Shown here in pieces: positions 37,342 through 44,900 of a stretch of 64,000 bases of DNA; position 1 is the stretch's first letter; each line of letters opens with the position of its first letter. The notes under the pieces were generated by a model. That model did no database searches. It was not told the DNA's origin and saw nothing but the letters and a program-made list of their open reading frames with translations. This DNA is from Pseudomonas purpurea. Its GTDB lineage: Bacteria; Pseudomonadota; Gammaproteobacteria; Pseudomonadales; Pseudomonadaceae. Both the position numbers and the translations under genes were made by a program. Where the stretch lies: positions 5,720,001-5,784,000 of the forward strand of contig NZ_CP150918.1 of assembly GCF_039908635.1 (NCBI RefSeq). Reading direction: 5' to 3'.

Positions 37342-38302
37342 GGCGACACCGCAACTCAAGCGCGGCGCCCACTACTTCACGCCGCTCGAAAAACTCGACC
37401 CAGGCCTGAGGCGCCCCGCTCTGCTGGAAAAACGCCTGCTGCGCGGGTTCGTCGAGGTTTTCCCAGAACGGCTGCCAATAGACGTCCCACCACCACTCAA
37501 GGCTGCCTTGCAGGCCAAGCAACTCACTCGGGTCGACTTCCGGAAACACCACCCACGGTCCGGGCGGCGTGATCGGCAGGTCGCGCACGGCTTCGACCAG
37601 CGCCAGGCTGTTGGTGACCAGAATCACCACCCGTGCATTGAATTCGTCGTATTCGCGCAACGACACCACCGCGCCATGAGCTTTCTTCAGCGTGCGGAAT
37701 CGCTCGGTGTGCGCCACTTCGCTGACGAAGCCTTCGCGCTCGATCAACCGGTGCAACCGGGCAAGGCTGTCGGCGCACGGCATGAAGGCCATCTGATAAG
37801 CCCCAAGGCCTACCGAGTCCAACGCACGCACCCACGGATAGCCACCGCCGGGAGCGTGGCCGCCGAGCGGGAAGTACTCGGCAATCTCCTGCAACTCCTG
37901 TGCAAGCCCGGTTGGTTTCGGGGGCGCCGCTCTGCGCTTCCACCACCGGTCCAGCCCGACGCTCAGCACAATCGCCATCAAGGTGAACGTGCCCTGCCCG
38001 AGGCCATAAAACAACGTTCGCAGCGGATGGTGCGGCAGCAGCCACAACGGAATCAGCAGCACCATCGCCGCCCATAGCCCCAGCTTGGCCTTGAGGTTCG
38101 GTAACAGGGCGATCAGCAGGTTGACCACCAGAAACAACTCGAACAAAAACTTGCTGGTCAGGCGAATATTCACGCCACGGGAGGTCAAGCCGCCGTTGAT
38201 CGCGCTGTAGGTGTCCGCCACCCAGTTGTTGAGAAGCACGTAACCGACACAGAAAAGACTGTGGATAAGCACGCTGCAAAGAATTCGGGCCACGGGGTTC
38301 AT
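37334..38302 (-). CDS. membrane protein with C-terminal soluble domain (cassette gene 6)
   Basis: ATG 38302 overlaps the previous stop (ATGA) and gives 322 residues. Four hydrophobic helices fill the first 135 residues (ILCSVLIHSLFCVGYVLLNN, FELFLVVNLLIALLP, LWAAMVLLIPLWLLP, TFTLMAIVLSVGLDRWW). They are followed by a soluble domain (GGGYPWVRALDSVGLGAYQM, FRTLKKAHGAVVSLREYDEF, WWWDVYWQPFWENLDEPAQQ) rich in tryptophan. No family recognised. A membrane-anchored sensor, immunity or accessory protein are all possible. Confidence 0.75.
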   Translation of the reverse strand: MNPVARILCSVLIHSLFCVGYVLLNNWVADTYSAINGGLTSRGVNIRLTSKFLFELFLVVNLLIALLPNLKAKLGLWAAMVLLIPLWLLPHHPLRTLFYGLGQGTFTLMAIVLSVGLDRWWKRRAAPPKPTGLAQELQEIAEYFPLGGHAPGGGYPWVRALDSVGLGAYQMAFMPCADSLARLHRLIEREGFVSEVAHTERFRTLKKAHGAVVSLREYDEFNARVVILVTNSLALVEAVRDLPITPPGPWVVFPEVDPSELLGLQGSLEWWWDVYWQPFWENLDEPAQQAFFQQSGAPQAWVEFFERREVVGAALELRCRHA

Positions 38303-38520
38303 GCCGGACTCACATTGGCGTACCAGGAACCGACCAGTTCCATGGCAATGAGTGTCGCCAGCACCATGAAGGTCAGGCCGCGGTGCAACCACGATTCGCG
38401 TAAGGTGCGACTCAGACCGCTGACGATCAGCAGCAGGCTCAGGAACGCGAGGCCACCGAACAGAATGCTGTCGGCCACCACCATCAGGTAAAAGCGCAGT
38501 TCGTCCGGCAGGGTGATCAT
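38299..38520 (-). CDS. small two-helix membrane protein (cassette gene 5)
   Basis: ATG 38520 (ATGA overlap with gene 4) gives 73 residues with two transmembrane helices (LMVVADSILFGGLAFLSLLL, LTFMVLATLIAMELVGSWYA). Its size and topology recall small accessory or immunity membrane proteins, but no family is recognised. Confidence 0.7.
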   Translation of the reverse strand: MITLPDELRFYLMVVADSILFGGLAFLSLLLIVSGLSRTLRESWLHRGLTFMVLATLIAMELVGSWYANVSPA

Positions 38521-38912
38521 GGGCAAAATGACCCGTCGACGATGCTCCAGCTGCGTAAGCGGCCGTTCTTTTCCCGTTTGACCTTGGCCACGGCGTAACG
38601 CAGTTCGTCAGCGGTCACGGTGCGGGTTCGTTCAGGCCCTTTGACGGTCAACCAGTAGCTACAGGTGATTTGCGGGCTCACGTCTTCGCCGTAGGACAGG
38701 TAACTGGCCACATAGGCGCGCTCGCCCGGCGCGATGACATGCGCAGGTATTGGCGGCAAAAAATTGCTGCTGCCATGGGACTCGATCTCCAGCGGCACCC
38801 CACAGGTGTTTACGAGAACAATGTCGTTGTTGTAGGTCAGCTGTGTGGTGCAACCCGCCAGTAACGCGCCGCCCACCGCCAACGACATCTGCATGAATGT
38901 TCTAACGCTCAC
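38517..38912 (-). CDS. lipoprotein (cassette gene 4)
   Basis: The product is 131 residues with a lipobox (VGGALLAGC|TT). The mature part (LTYNNDIVLVNTCGVPLEIE ... QITCSYWLTVKGPERTRTVT) looks like a small beta-sandwich with two cysteines and may bear a resemblance to TssJ-type folds, though I see no sequence similarity. The start overlaps the preceding stop (ATGA). Confidence 0.75.
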   Translation of the reverse strand: MSVRTFMQMSLAVGGALLAGCTTQLTYNNDIVLVNTCGVPLEIESHGSSNFLPPIPAHVIAPGERAYVASYLSYGEDVSPQITCSYWLTVKGPERTRTVTADELRYAVAKVKREKNGRLRSWSIVDGSFCP

Positions 38913-39295
38913 TGCCGGCGATCTCCTTTGTTCTTGGTAATGGGCAGATACGCCGTGACCGAGATTTCTTTGATGTCGGCACTGCTGATCTGGGACACCG
39001 TCAGGGGCGTACCGCTTTGGGTTCCATAACGAATCCAGCCCTCGCTCAGCAGACTTCCGCTTTCATAGCGCACCTGCACCCAGTAATCCGGTGGGTTGGA
39101 CCGGGTGATCTCCACGTAATACCCGCCGTCCTCGGCCCCCAGCCATTCAGCCTTGGGGTGATCGGCCAACACCCGTGGTGCAGGCTTGTCGAAGCTCGCA
39201 CCGCCGAGAAACACCCCGCCAAGAATGATCGCCAGCGCCCCGACCACACTGAGGAAGTGGCGCAACCACTTCCATGCCACACCGAGCCCCTTCAT
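38909..39295 (-). CDS. single-pass membrane or secreted protein (cassette gene 3)
   Basis: ATG 39295 (ATGA overlap) gives 128 residues. One hydrophobic N-terminal helix (WLRHFLSVVGALAIILGGVFLGG) precedes a beta-rich domain (GYYVEITRSNPPDYWVQVRY). No cleavage site is obvious, so it is probably anchored with the domain in the periplasm. No family recognised. Confidence 0.72.
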   Translation of the reverse strand: MKGLGVAWKWLRHFLSVVGALAIILGGVFLGGASFDKPAPRVLADHPKAEWLGAEDGGYYVEITRSNPPDYWVQVRYESGSLLSEGWIRYGTQSGTPLTVSQISSADIKEISVTAYLPITKNKGDRRQ

Positions 39296-39612
39296 CGCGT
39301 GCACCATGTGCGGAAGTCACGCGAGTCGAAGCCTGCGCACTCGGTTGTCTTGGCGAACGCGAGATAAGGGGCATCCGGTTCGTAGCTAAAGTAGTAATAG
39401 TGTTGCGCGTCCTTGCCATAGACCCACCAAGAGCTCGATCCCTGGTTGATTTCATAGGGTTCGAAGGTCCAGATCGATGACTCTGCGGGGATGAAATTCA
39501 CCCGGTCCATGAGCAGCATCAAGGCGTTGGAAACCACTGGCGTCGTCCAGGCCAGGAACGCCAAAACCGCTACGAGAGCGGTCATTGGCCAAAGGGTCGG
39601 GCGCAACCTCAT
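39292..39612 (-). CDS. single-pass membrane or secreted protein (cassette gene 2)
   Basis: The product is 106 residues. An N-terminal hydrophobic helix (WPMTALVAVLAFLAWTTPVV) precedes a tyrosine- and tryptophan-rich domain (SSSWWVYGKDAQHYYYFSYE) ending in two cysteines (TECAGF, RTWCTR). It starts two bases after the stop of cassette gene 1. No family recognised. Confidence 0.72.
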   Translation of the reverse strand: MRLRPTLWPMTALVAVLAFLAWTTPVVSNALMLLMDRVNFIPAESSIWTFEPYEINQGSSSWWVYGKDAQHYYYFSYEPDAPYLAFAKTTECAGFDSRDFRTWCTR

Positions 39613-39614
39613 TT

Positions 39615-40073
39615 TCAGCTGTCCCCCCCGGTTTCAAAGGGGGCGTTGTTGGCTGACGGTGGCGCGAAAAAAGCCTGACTGACCCTGGCTTGACCACACT
39701 CCGGAACAGACCAGCCCTGATAACCTTTAACGGTCGGATAGATCGCGCGGTTGAATGCCCACTGCGAAGCCTCGTCCACCGTGAACTCGTTCTGCCAGAT
39801 CATCCATTCGGACGACCTCAGCAATGTCCCGTCCTTGGCGTACACCTTGAAATAGGCTTCGCTGGCGAAAATGCGCACCAGGCTTCCGGCGACACCGAGG
39901 GCCGAGTACTGGGGAATGTAGGAGTTGATGTAGCACGTCTCGCTGTCGTTCCAAGTGGTGGAATAGACATGAGCCAGCCGTCCCGCCTCCACTTTCACAT
40001 AACAGGCGCCTGAGACCACAGCCACAAAGGTCAGGGCAATCAACAGCAAAACGCTACGTCCCTTCATGACCAT
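39615..40073 (-). CDS. secreted protein (cassette gene 1)
   Basis: ATG 40073 (AGGG about 5 bases upstream; ATGs at 40067 and 40103 are alternatives) gives about 152 residues with a signal sequence RSVLLLIALTFVAVVSGAC. The residue before the cysteine pattern is not a canonical lipobox, so processing is uncertain. The mature part has cysteines in ETCYIN and PECGQA. It follows tssE by 34 bases. No family recognised. Confidence 0.72.
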   Translation of the reverse strand: MVMKGRSVLLLIALTFVAVVSGACYVKVEAGRLAHVYSTTWNDSETCYINSYIPQYSALGVAGSLVRIFASEAYFKVYAKDGTLLRSSEWMIWQNEFTVDEASQWAFNRAIYPTVKGYQGWSVPECGQARVSQAFFAPPSANNAPFETGGDS

Positions 40074-40107
40074 CGCACCCTGGTTCAGAACTGCCCATTG
40101 CATGTCC

Positions 40108-40515
40108 CTAGTTGATCTTGACTTGGCCACTGCCATCCAGGCGCGCGGCAAAACTGACCTGACGCTTGAAACCTTCCACCTCCAACAGGCCTTCGATACT
40201 GAAGGACAGTCGCAGCTGGTCGTTGTCACGCGGCAGTGAAACGACACGCACATTGCTCAGGCGCGGTTCGTAGGCTTCGATGAAGCTTTCGATGGCCAGG
40301 CGGGCCTGACTCAGAGAGTCGTGCAGGCTCAGGCGCATGTCGTTGAGATCGGGTAACCCGTAATCGGACAGCGTTTGCACGCTGCCCGCACGGGTGCTGA
40401 GCATCTTGGCCAGATGGGCAGCCACCGACGCCATGGCGGAGGCCTCGCGGCTCCAGCCGACGCGTTTGTCCGCGTCGCCACCCAGGCGTTCGAAAAGGCT
40501 GCCGTATCCAGTCAT
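40108..40515 (-). CDS. tssE: T6SS baseplate protein TssE
   Basis: The product is 135 residues of the gp25-like lysozyme-related family without lysozyme activity. Signatures are MTGYGSLFERLGG at the N-terminus, LSTRAGSVQTLSDYGLPDLN and AIESFIEAYEPRLSNVRV. It lies 15 bases after tssC. Confidence 0.95.
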   Translation of the reverse strand: MTGYGSLFERLGGDADKRVGWSREASAMASVAAHLAKMLSTRAGSVQTLSDYGLPDLNDMRLSLHDSLSQARLAIESFIEAYEPRLSNVRVVSLPRDNDQLRLSFSIEGLLEVEGFKRQVSFAARLDGSGQVKIN

Positions 40516-40530
40516 GAGTGAGCTCCGGGT

Positions 40531-42006
40531 TTACTCTTTGTCCAGCTTGCCAACCAGCGACAGGGTGAAATCGGCACCCATGTACTTGAAATGCGGGCGC
40601 ACATTCAGGCTGACGCGGTACCAGCCAGGCTCGCCTTCAACATCGCTGACGATGATCTGGGCAGCGCGCAGCGGACGACGGCCACGGACTTCGGCGCTCG
40701 GGTTTTCCTGGTCGGCCACGTACTGGCGGATCCACTTGTTGAGTTCCAGCTCGAGGTCGGTACGTTCTTTCCACGAACCGAGTTGCTCGCGCTGCAGCAC
40801 TTTCAAGTAGTGAGCCAGGCGGTTGACGATCATCATGTACGGCAGTTGGGTGCCGAGCTTGTAGTTCAGCTCTGCAGCCTTGCCTTCGGCACTGATGCCG
40901 AAGAACTTCGGCTTTTGAACCGAGCTTGCGGAGAAGAACGCGGCGTTGTCGCTGCCTTTACGCATGGTCAGGGAAATGAAGCCTTCCTCGGCCAGTTCGT
41001 ATTCACGACGGTCGGACACCAGCACTTCGGTCGGAATCTTGGTTTCGATTTCGCCCATGCTTTCGAAGTGGTGCAACGGCAAATCTTCAACCGCGCCACC
41101 GCTTTGCGGGCCGATGATATTCGGGCACCAGCGGAATTTGGCGAAGCTGTCGGTCAGCTTGGTGCCGAACGCGTAGGCCGTGTTGCCCCACAGGTAGTGC
41201 TCGTGGCTGTTGGCGACGGTTTCTTTGTACACAAACGATTTCACCGGGTTTTCTTCCGGATCGTACGGGTTGCGCAGCAGGAAACGTGGCACGGTCAGGC
41301 CGATGTAACGCGAGTCCTCGGACTGGCGGAAGCTCTGCCATTTGGCGAACTGCGGGCCTTCGAAGTGATCTTTCAGATCCTTGAGGTCCGGCAGGCCAGT
41401 GAAGCTTTCCAGGCCGAAGAATTTCGGGCCGGCCGCCGCAATGAACGGGGCGTGAGACATGCAGGCGACGCTGGACACGTACTGCATCAGTTTCACGTCT
41501 GGCGAACTTGGCGACATGTAGTAGTTAGCGATGATCGCGCCCACAGGCTGACCACCGAACTGGCCGTATTCAGCGGTGTAGATGTGCTTGTACAGGCCTG
41601 CCTGCATCACTTCCGGCGAATCTTCGAAGTCGTCCAGCAGGTCCTGCTTGGAGACGTTGAGGATTTCGATCTTGATGTTTTCGCGGAAGTTGGTGCGGTC
41701 GACCAGCAACTGCAGGCCACGCCATGCCGATTCCAGGGACTGGAAGTCAGGGTGGTGAAGAATTTCGTCCATCTGACGGCTGAGCTTGGCATCGATCTCG
41801 GCGATCATGCGGTCAACCATGGCCTTCTTGACCGGCTCACCGTTGTTCTGCGGCTTGAGCAGTTCTTCGATGAACGCCGACACGCCGCGCTTGGCGATGT
41901 CGTAGGCTTCGTCGTCCTTGGTCAGGCGGGTTTCAGCGATGATGCTGTCGAGAATGCTGAACTCGCCGCTCTCGTTGTCTTTCTGCTGTGCTGCACTGGT
42001 GCTCAT
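40531..42006 (-). CDS. tssC: T6SS contractile sheath large subunit TssC
   Basis: The product is 491 residues, full length. Characteristic segments are DEILHHPDFQSLESAWRGL, GQPVGAIIANYYMSPSSPD and FAKWQSFRQSEDSRYIGLT. Forms the sheath with TssB and is the ClpV substrate complex. Confidence 0.98.
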   Translation of the reverse strand: MSTSAAQQKDNESGEFSILDSIIAETRLTKDDEAYDIAKRGVSAFIEELLKPQNNGEPVKKAMVDRMIAEIDAKLSRQMDEILHHPDFQSLESAWRGLQLLVDRTNFRENIKIEILNVSKQDLLDDFEDSPEVMQAGLYKHIYTAEYGQFGGQPVGAIIANYYMSPSSPDVKLMQYVSSVACMSHAPFIAAAGPKFFGLESFTGLPDLKDLKDHFEGPQFAKWQSFRQSEDSRYIGLTVPRFLLRNPYDPEENPVKSFVYKETVANSHEHYLWGNTAYAFGTKLTDSFAKFRWCPNIIGPQSGGAVEDLPLHHFESMGEIETKIPTEVLVSDRREYELAEEGFISLTMRKGSDNAAFFSASSVQKPKFFGISAEGKAAELNYKLGTQLPYMMIVNRLAHYLKVLQREQLGSWKERTDLELELNKWIRQYVADQENPSAEVRGRRPLRAAQIIVSDVEGEPGWYRVSLNVRPHFKYMGADFTLSLVGKLDKE

Positions 42007-42034
42007 AGTGTTGGCTTCCTTGGCTGATGGAGAC

Positions 42035-42538
42035 TCAGGCGTCCGAGGCTGCGGCGTTCAAGCCCAGCTCACCCAGTACGCGACCGCGGGATTCGTCGTC
42101 GGCGAGAACGCCTTCGATGGCTTTGCGGAAGGCCGGGGCGTTACCCAGTGGACCTTTGAGGGCCACCAGCGCATCGCGCAGTTCCATCAGTTTTTTAAGC
42201 TCAGGCACTTGCTCGACCAGGCTGGCCGGGTTGAAGTCCTTCATCGAGTTGACGCGCAGTTTCACTGCCAGCTCGTCAGTCTCGCTGTCTTCCTGAAGGC
42301 GGTTAGGCACGCTCAGCGTCAGGCTCAGCTCTTGCTTGGCGAGCACTTCGTCGAAGGTCATCTTGTCGATGCTGATCGGCTTGCGATCTTCGATTTTGCG
42401 TTCGTCCGCACGGTGGGTGTAGTCACCGATTGCCAGCAGTTTCAGCGGCAGTTCAATCTCTTCCTGAGCACCGCCGGTGGCGGGTTTGAAGGTGACGTTG
42501 ATGCGTTCCTTGGGGGCTACCGAGCCTTCTTTGGCCAT
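42035..42538 (-). CDS. tssB: T6SS contractile sheath small subunit TssB
   Basis: ATG 42538 with AAGGAG about 8 bases upstream gives 167 residues (MAKEGSVAPKERINVTFKP). The family segment ELPLKLLAIGDYTHRADERK is present. The longer frame has no support. It is 28 bases upstream of tssC. Confidence 0.97.
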   Translation of the reverse strand: MAKEGSVAPKERINVTFKPATGGAQEEIELPLKLLAIGDYTHRADERKIEDRKPISIDKMTFDEVLAKQELSLTLSVPNRLQEDSETDELAVKLRVNSMKDFNPASLVEQVPELKKLMELRDALVALKGPLGNAPAFRKAIEGVLADDESRGRVLGELGLNAAASDA

Positions 42539-42570
42539 GGCTTTTCTCCTTGCGGTTGTGGCCCTGGGGC

Positions 42571-44127
42571 CTATTCGAGTACCACTTCGAGGTCGAGGTG
42601 GCACAGCCTGCGATAAATCTCTTCCTTGCGTTCTCGCACTGCGTGGTTCTGCGGCAACAACTCACAGCAGCTATGCAGGAGGTGCAGCACTTCCAACGCA
42701 AGATCAGGCTCCCAGGCGTGCAAGCCTGAGTTCTGTAATTCTGAATCGAGGGTTTCGAGCTGGGTCTTGGCCAGTTCGTACTTCTTGGCCTGGAAGCACA
42801 GCCGCGCCAGGCTGAACTGCCAGAAAAACCGTACGCGCCCGCCCTGTGCGGCTTGCAGGCCCTGCTTGAGCACCTGCACGGCGGCCTTGAGGCCGTCCTT
42901 GCGCAGGACCGGCAGCACTTCTTCGAGCGCCAGCTCCCACGCCGGTTGGCTGGCGCTGACTTCGACCTTGCGCGGCGCGCTGGCGGTTTGCAGATGGGGC
43001 ATCACGTTGGCGCTGATCCAGGCACGGGTGGCCGGGTCGGCGAACGGCGCACCGTCGTGGTAACGCAGCTCGACGATCCCCGGCAGACGCTGAATCAACA
43101 ATGCGAAGTGGATTTCCACTTCGCGCATGGCCAGTTCGGCGTTGAGGTTCTGCAAGCACTCCCAGACCATTCGCTGGCCGTCGAACCAGAACGGCGCCTT
43201 GCCCAGGCTAGCTTCGAGTTCCACCAGCAGGTCGGCGTATTTACCTTGGTCGAAGCGGTCCTGATAGGTCTTCAGCCTGTCTGCCGGCAGCCCGCGCAGC
43301 GCGGTGATCTGCTCGGCGTTACGCTCGGGCACGGCGTCGATCGGCAACCACAGCAAGGTGCGGTTCAGGCGCAGGGCGCGCAGGTCGGTGGCTTTCTGTT
43401 TCAGCCACCAGGCGCACAGCGGGCGCGCATTTTCCTGCTGCGCGCGCAGGGCCTTGTGGGCTTCTTTTTCGTTATCGATCGGGGCGCCGGGGGTGAACAG
43501 CTGGGTCGCGGCCTGCTTGACCTGGGCCACCACCGCACCCACCGCACCGGGTTCCGGCTGGTTGTCGGCGGCGCGCTGGACCATGTTTTTGACGCGGCGG
43601 CAGATCGGCAGCAACAGCGGCGCGTCATCGCCCAGGTGCTGGGTCAGCGCAGTGTCCAGGCCTTCAAGGTTTTCCACCAGGCGGCGGAACAGCGGCAACT
43701 GCTCCTTGATCGGAACGTTCTCGCTGAGCACCTGCTCCAGGCGCGGTACCAGCCAACCGACCGCGGCGGCGCGGGTGCGCAATTTGGCCGGATGCACCTG
43801 CTCCCAGTGCTTCTCGCACAGGTAATGCAATAAACCGATGCCCGCCAGCAAGCCCTGGAACGATTCGCGCTGGTACAGCGCCCACGTCAGCCAGGCGCCC
43901 ACGCGCAAATCCTTGGACTGGGTTCGCAGCAGGGTTTCACTGTTTTCGAGGATTTTCAGCCAGTCGATCTGACCGCTTTCGTGCATGGATTGGGCTTTGC
44001 CCAATTCACTCTCCAACGCTTCGAATTCGCTCGAAAAGCGAACATCCTCGCCCGCAAAATTCTCTTTGGAAACAGAGGACTTAGCGAGTTCAAGGTAATG
44101 AGCAGAGAGTTTGCTTGAGTAGGACAT
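42571..44127 (-). CDS. tssA: T6SS protein TssA
   Basis: The product is 518 residues with an ImpA-type N-terminal domain (VRFSSEFEALESELGKAQSM, SKDLRVGAWLTWALYQRESF) and a VasJ-like C-terminal domain (GRVRFFWQFSLARLCFQAKK). It caps and primes sheath/tube polymerisation. It is the first gene of the core operon, and the promoter should lie in the A+T-rich spacer above 44.13 kb. Confidence 0.95.
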   Translation of the reverse strand: MSYSSKLSAHYLELAKSSVSKENFAGEDVRFSSEFEALESELGKAQSMHESGQIDWLKILENSETLLRTQSKDLRVGAWLTWALYQRESFQGLLAGIGLLHYLCEKHWEQVHPAKLRTRAAAVGWLVPRLEQVLSENVPIKEQLPLFRRLVENLEGLDTALTQHLGDDAPLLLPICRRVKNMVQRAADNQPEPGAVGAVVAQVKQAATQLFTPGAPIDNEKEAHKALRAQQENARPLCAWWLKQKATDLRALRLNRTLLWLPIDAVPERNAEQITALRGLPADRLKTYQDRFDQGKYADLLVELEASLGKAPFWFDGQRMVWECLQNLNAELAMREVEIHFALLIQRLPGIVELRYHDGAPFADPATRAWISANVMPHLQTASAPRKVEVSASQPAWELALEEVLPVLRKDGLKAAVQVLKQGLQAAQGGRVRFFWQFSLARLCFQAKKYELAKTQLETLDSELQNSGLHAWEPDLALEVLHLLHSCCELLPQNHAVRERKEEIYRRLCHLDLEVVLE

Positions 44128-44900
44128 CCATGGCCTTTATTGAGATAACGGTCGAATCACCAGCCGAAGTTTCGGCGGCGCTGGACAGTATCAAGAGCAT
44201 CGTAAAAGACTCATCCGATTGAGTGTCGTGCTCTATAAGTCGGCGCATCGTACTCACGATGATGGCCACTAGCAAGCATCCGATTAAACAACAAGACGAA
44301 GTGTTCGCTGTAGCGCGTAGGTGATCTCCCTATATGTGACAGGGGAGACCCTGATGTCAGTTTAATATTGTCGCTTTCTGCCAATCGCCCCGAAACCGTT
44401 GAGCCAGAGGGTTTCGCAGACCTGACCGGAATCATTGATACAGTCGCTCTCTGAGACCGGCGAAAAGCATGACTAGAATAAAAACTGATAAATGTAGGAA
44501 ATCTCTGAAAAGTTGCTGCAGTCAATTTCCAAGCCGATAGGCGACAACAGCCAATAAAAAAGTGCCACTAATCTGACAGCACTTCGTATTTCAGCAAACA
44601 CCTCAATTTCGGCCATGCACCGCGAAAAACACATGAACTTACCCCCATCACATTGAGCTGCGGCCAACAGTATCGATGGCTTTCTCTTCACTATGGGTAA
44701 GGAATTAACTCAGCATCATTTCATGACCCCTCGCAGTCGCTGCCGACCATCCTGAAGTGCGGAAGTTTCTGATTGAGCTTCGGGAGTCGTCCTACAGCCA
44801 TCCTTTTGCCATCTTGTTAGCGTGCCCGGCAATTTACGCGTGCAGGCCAAGGATGGCCTGGGCATCGCGCTTCATCGCCTCCCAGCTTAAGGATAAGCGT
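44128..44900. other. divergent intergenic region between tssA and the second vgrG
   Basis: About 770 bases separate tssA (minus) and vgrG (plus). The stretch 44.46-44.72 kb is A+T-rich and is the likely site of promoters for both operons. A 30-codon plus frame (ATG at about 44130, reading MAFIEITVESPAEVSAALDS, stop at about 44222) lies just next to tssA; it has no clear ribosome-binding site and may be chance or a remnant. I found no convincing sigma-54 -24/-12 element on either strand. Confidence 0.6.

Noticed and set aside
44262..44278. TGGCCACTAGCAAGCA on the plus strand as a sigma-54 promoter for the second vgrG
   Set aside because: Correct GG-N10-GC spacing, but the -24 core and the TT of the -12 box do not match and the site is over 600 bases from the gene.
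44550..44570. TGGCAC followed by ATTGGC on the minus strand as a sigma-54 promoter for tssA
   Set aside because: The GG-to-GC spacing is wrong for a -24/-12 element, and TTGC is absent.
44757..44900. 48-residue N-terminal extension of the second VgrG
   Set aside because: No VgrG similarity in the extension; a good ribosome-binding site precedes the ATG at 44901.
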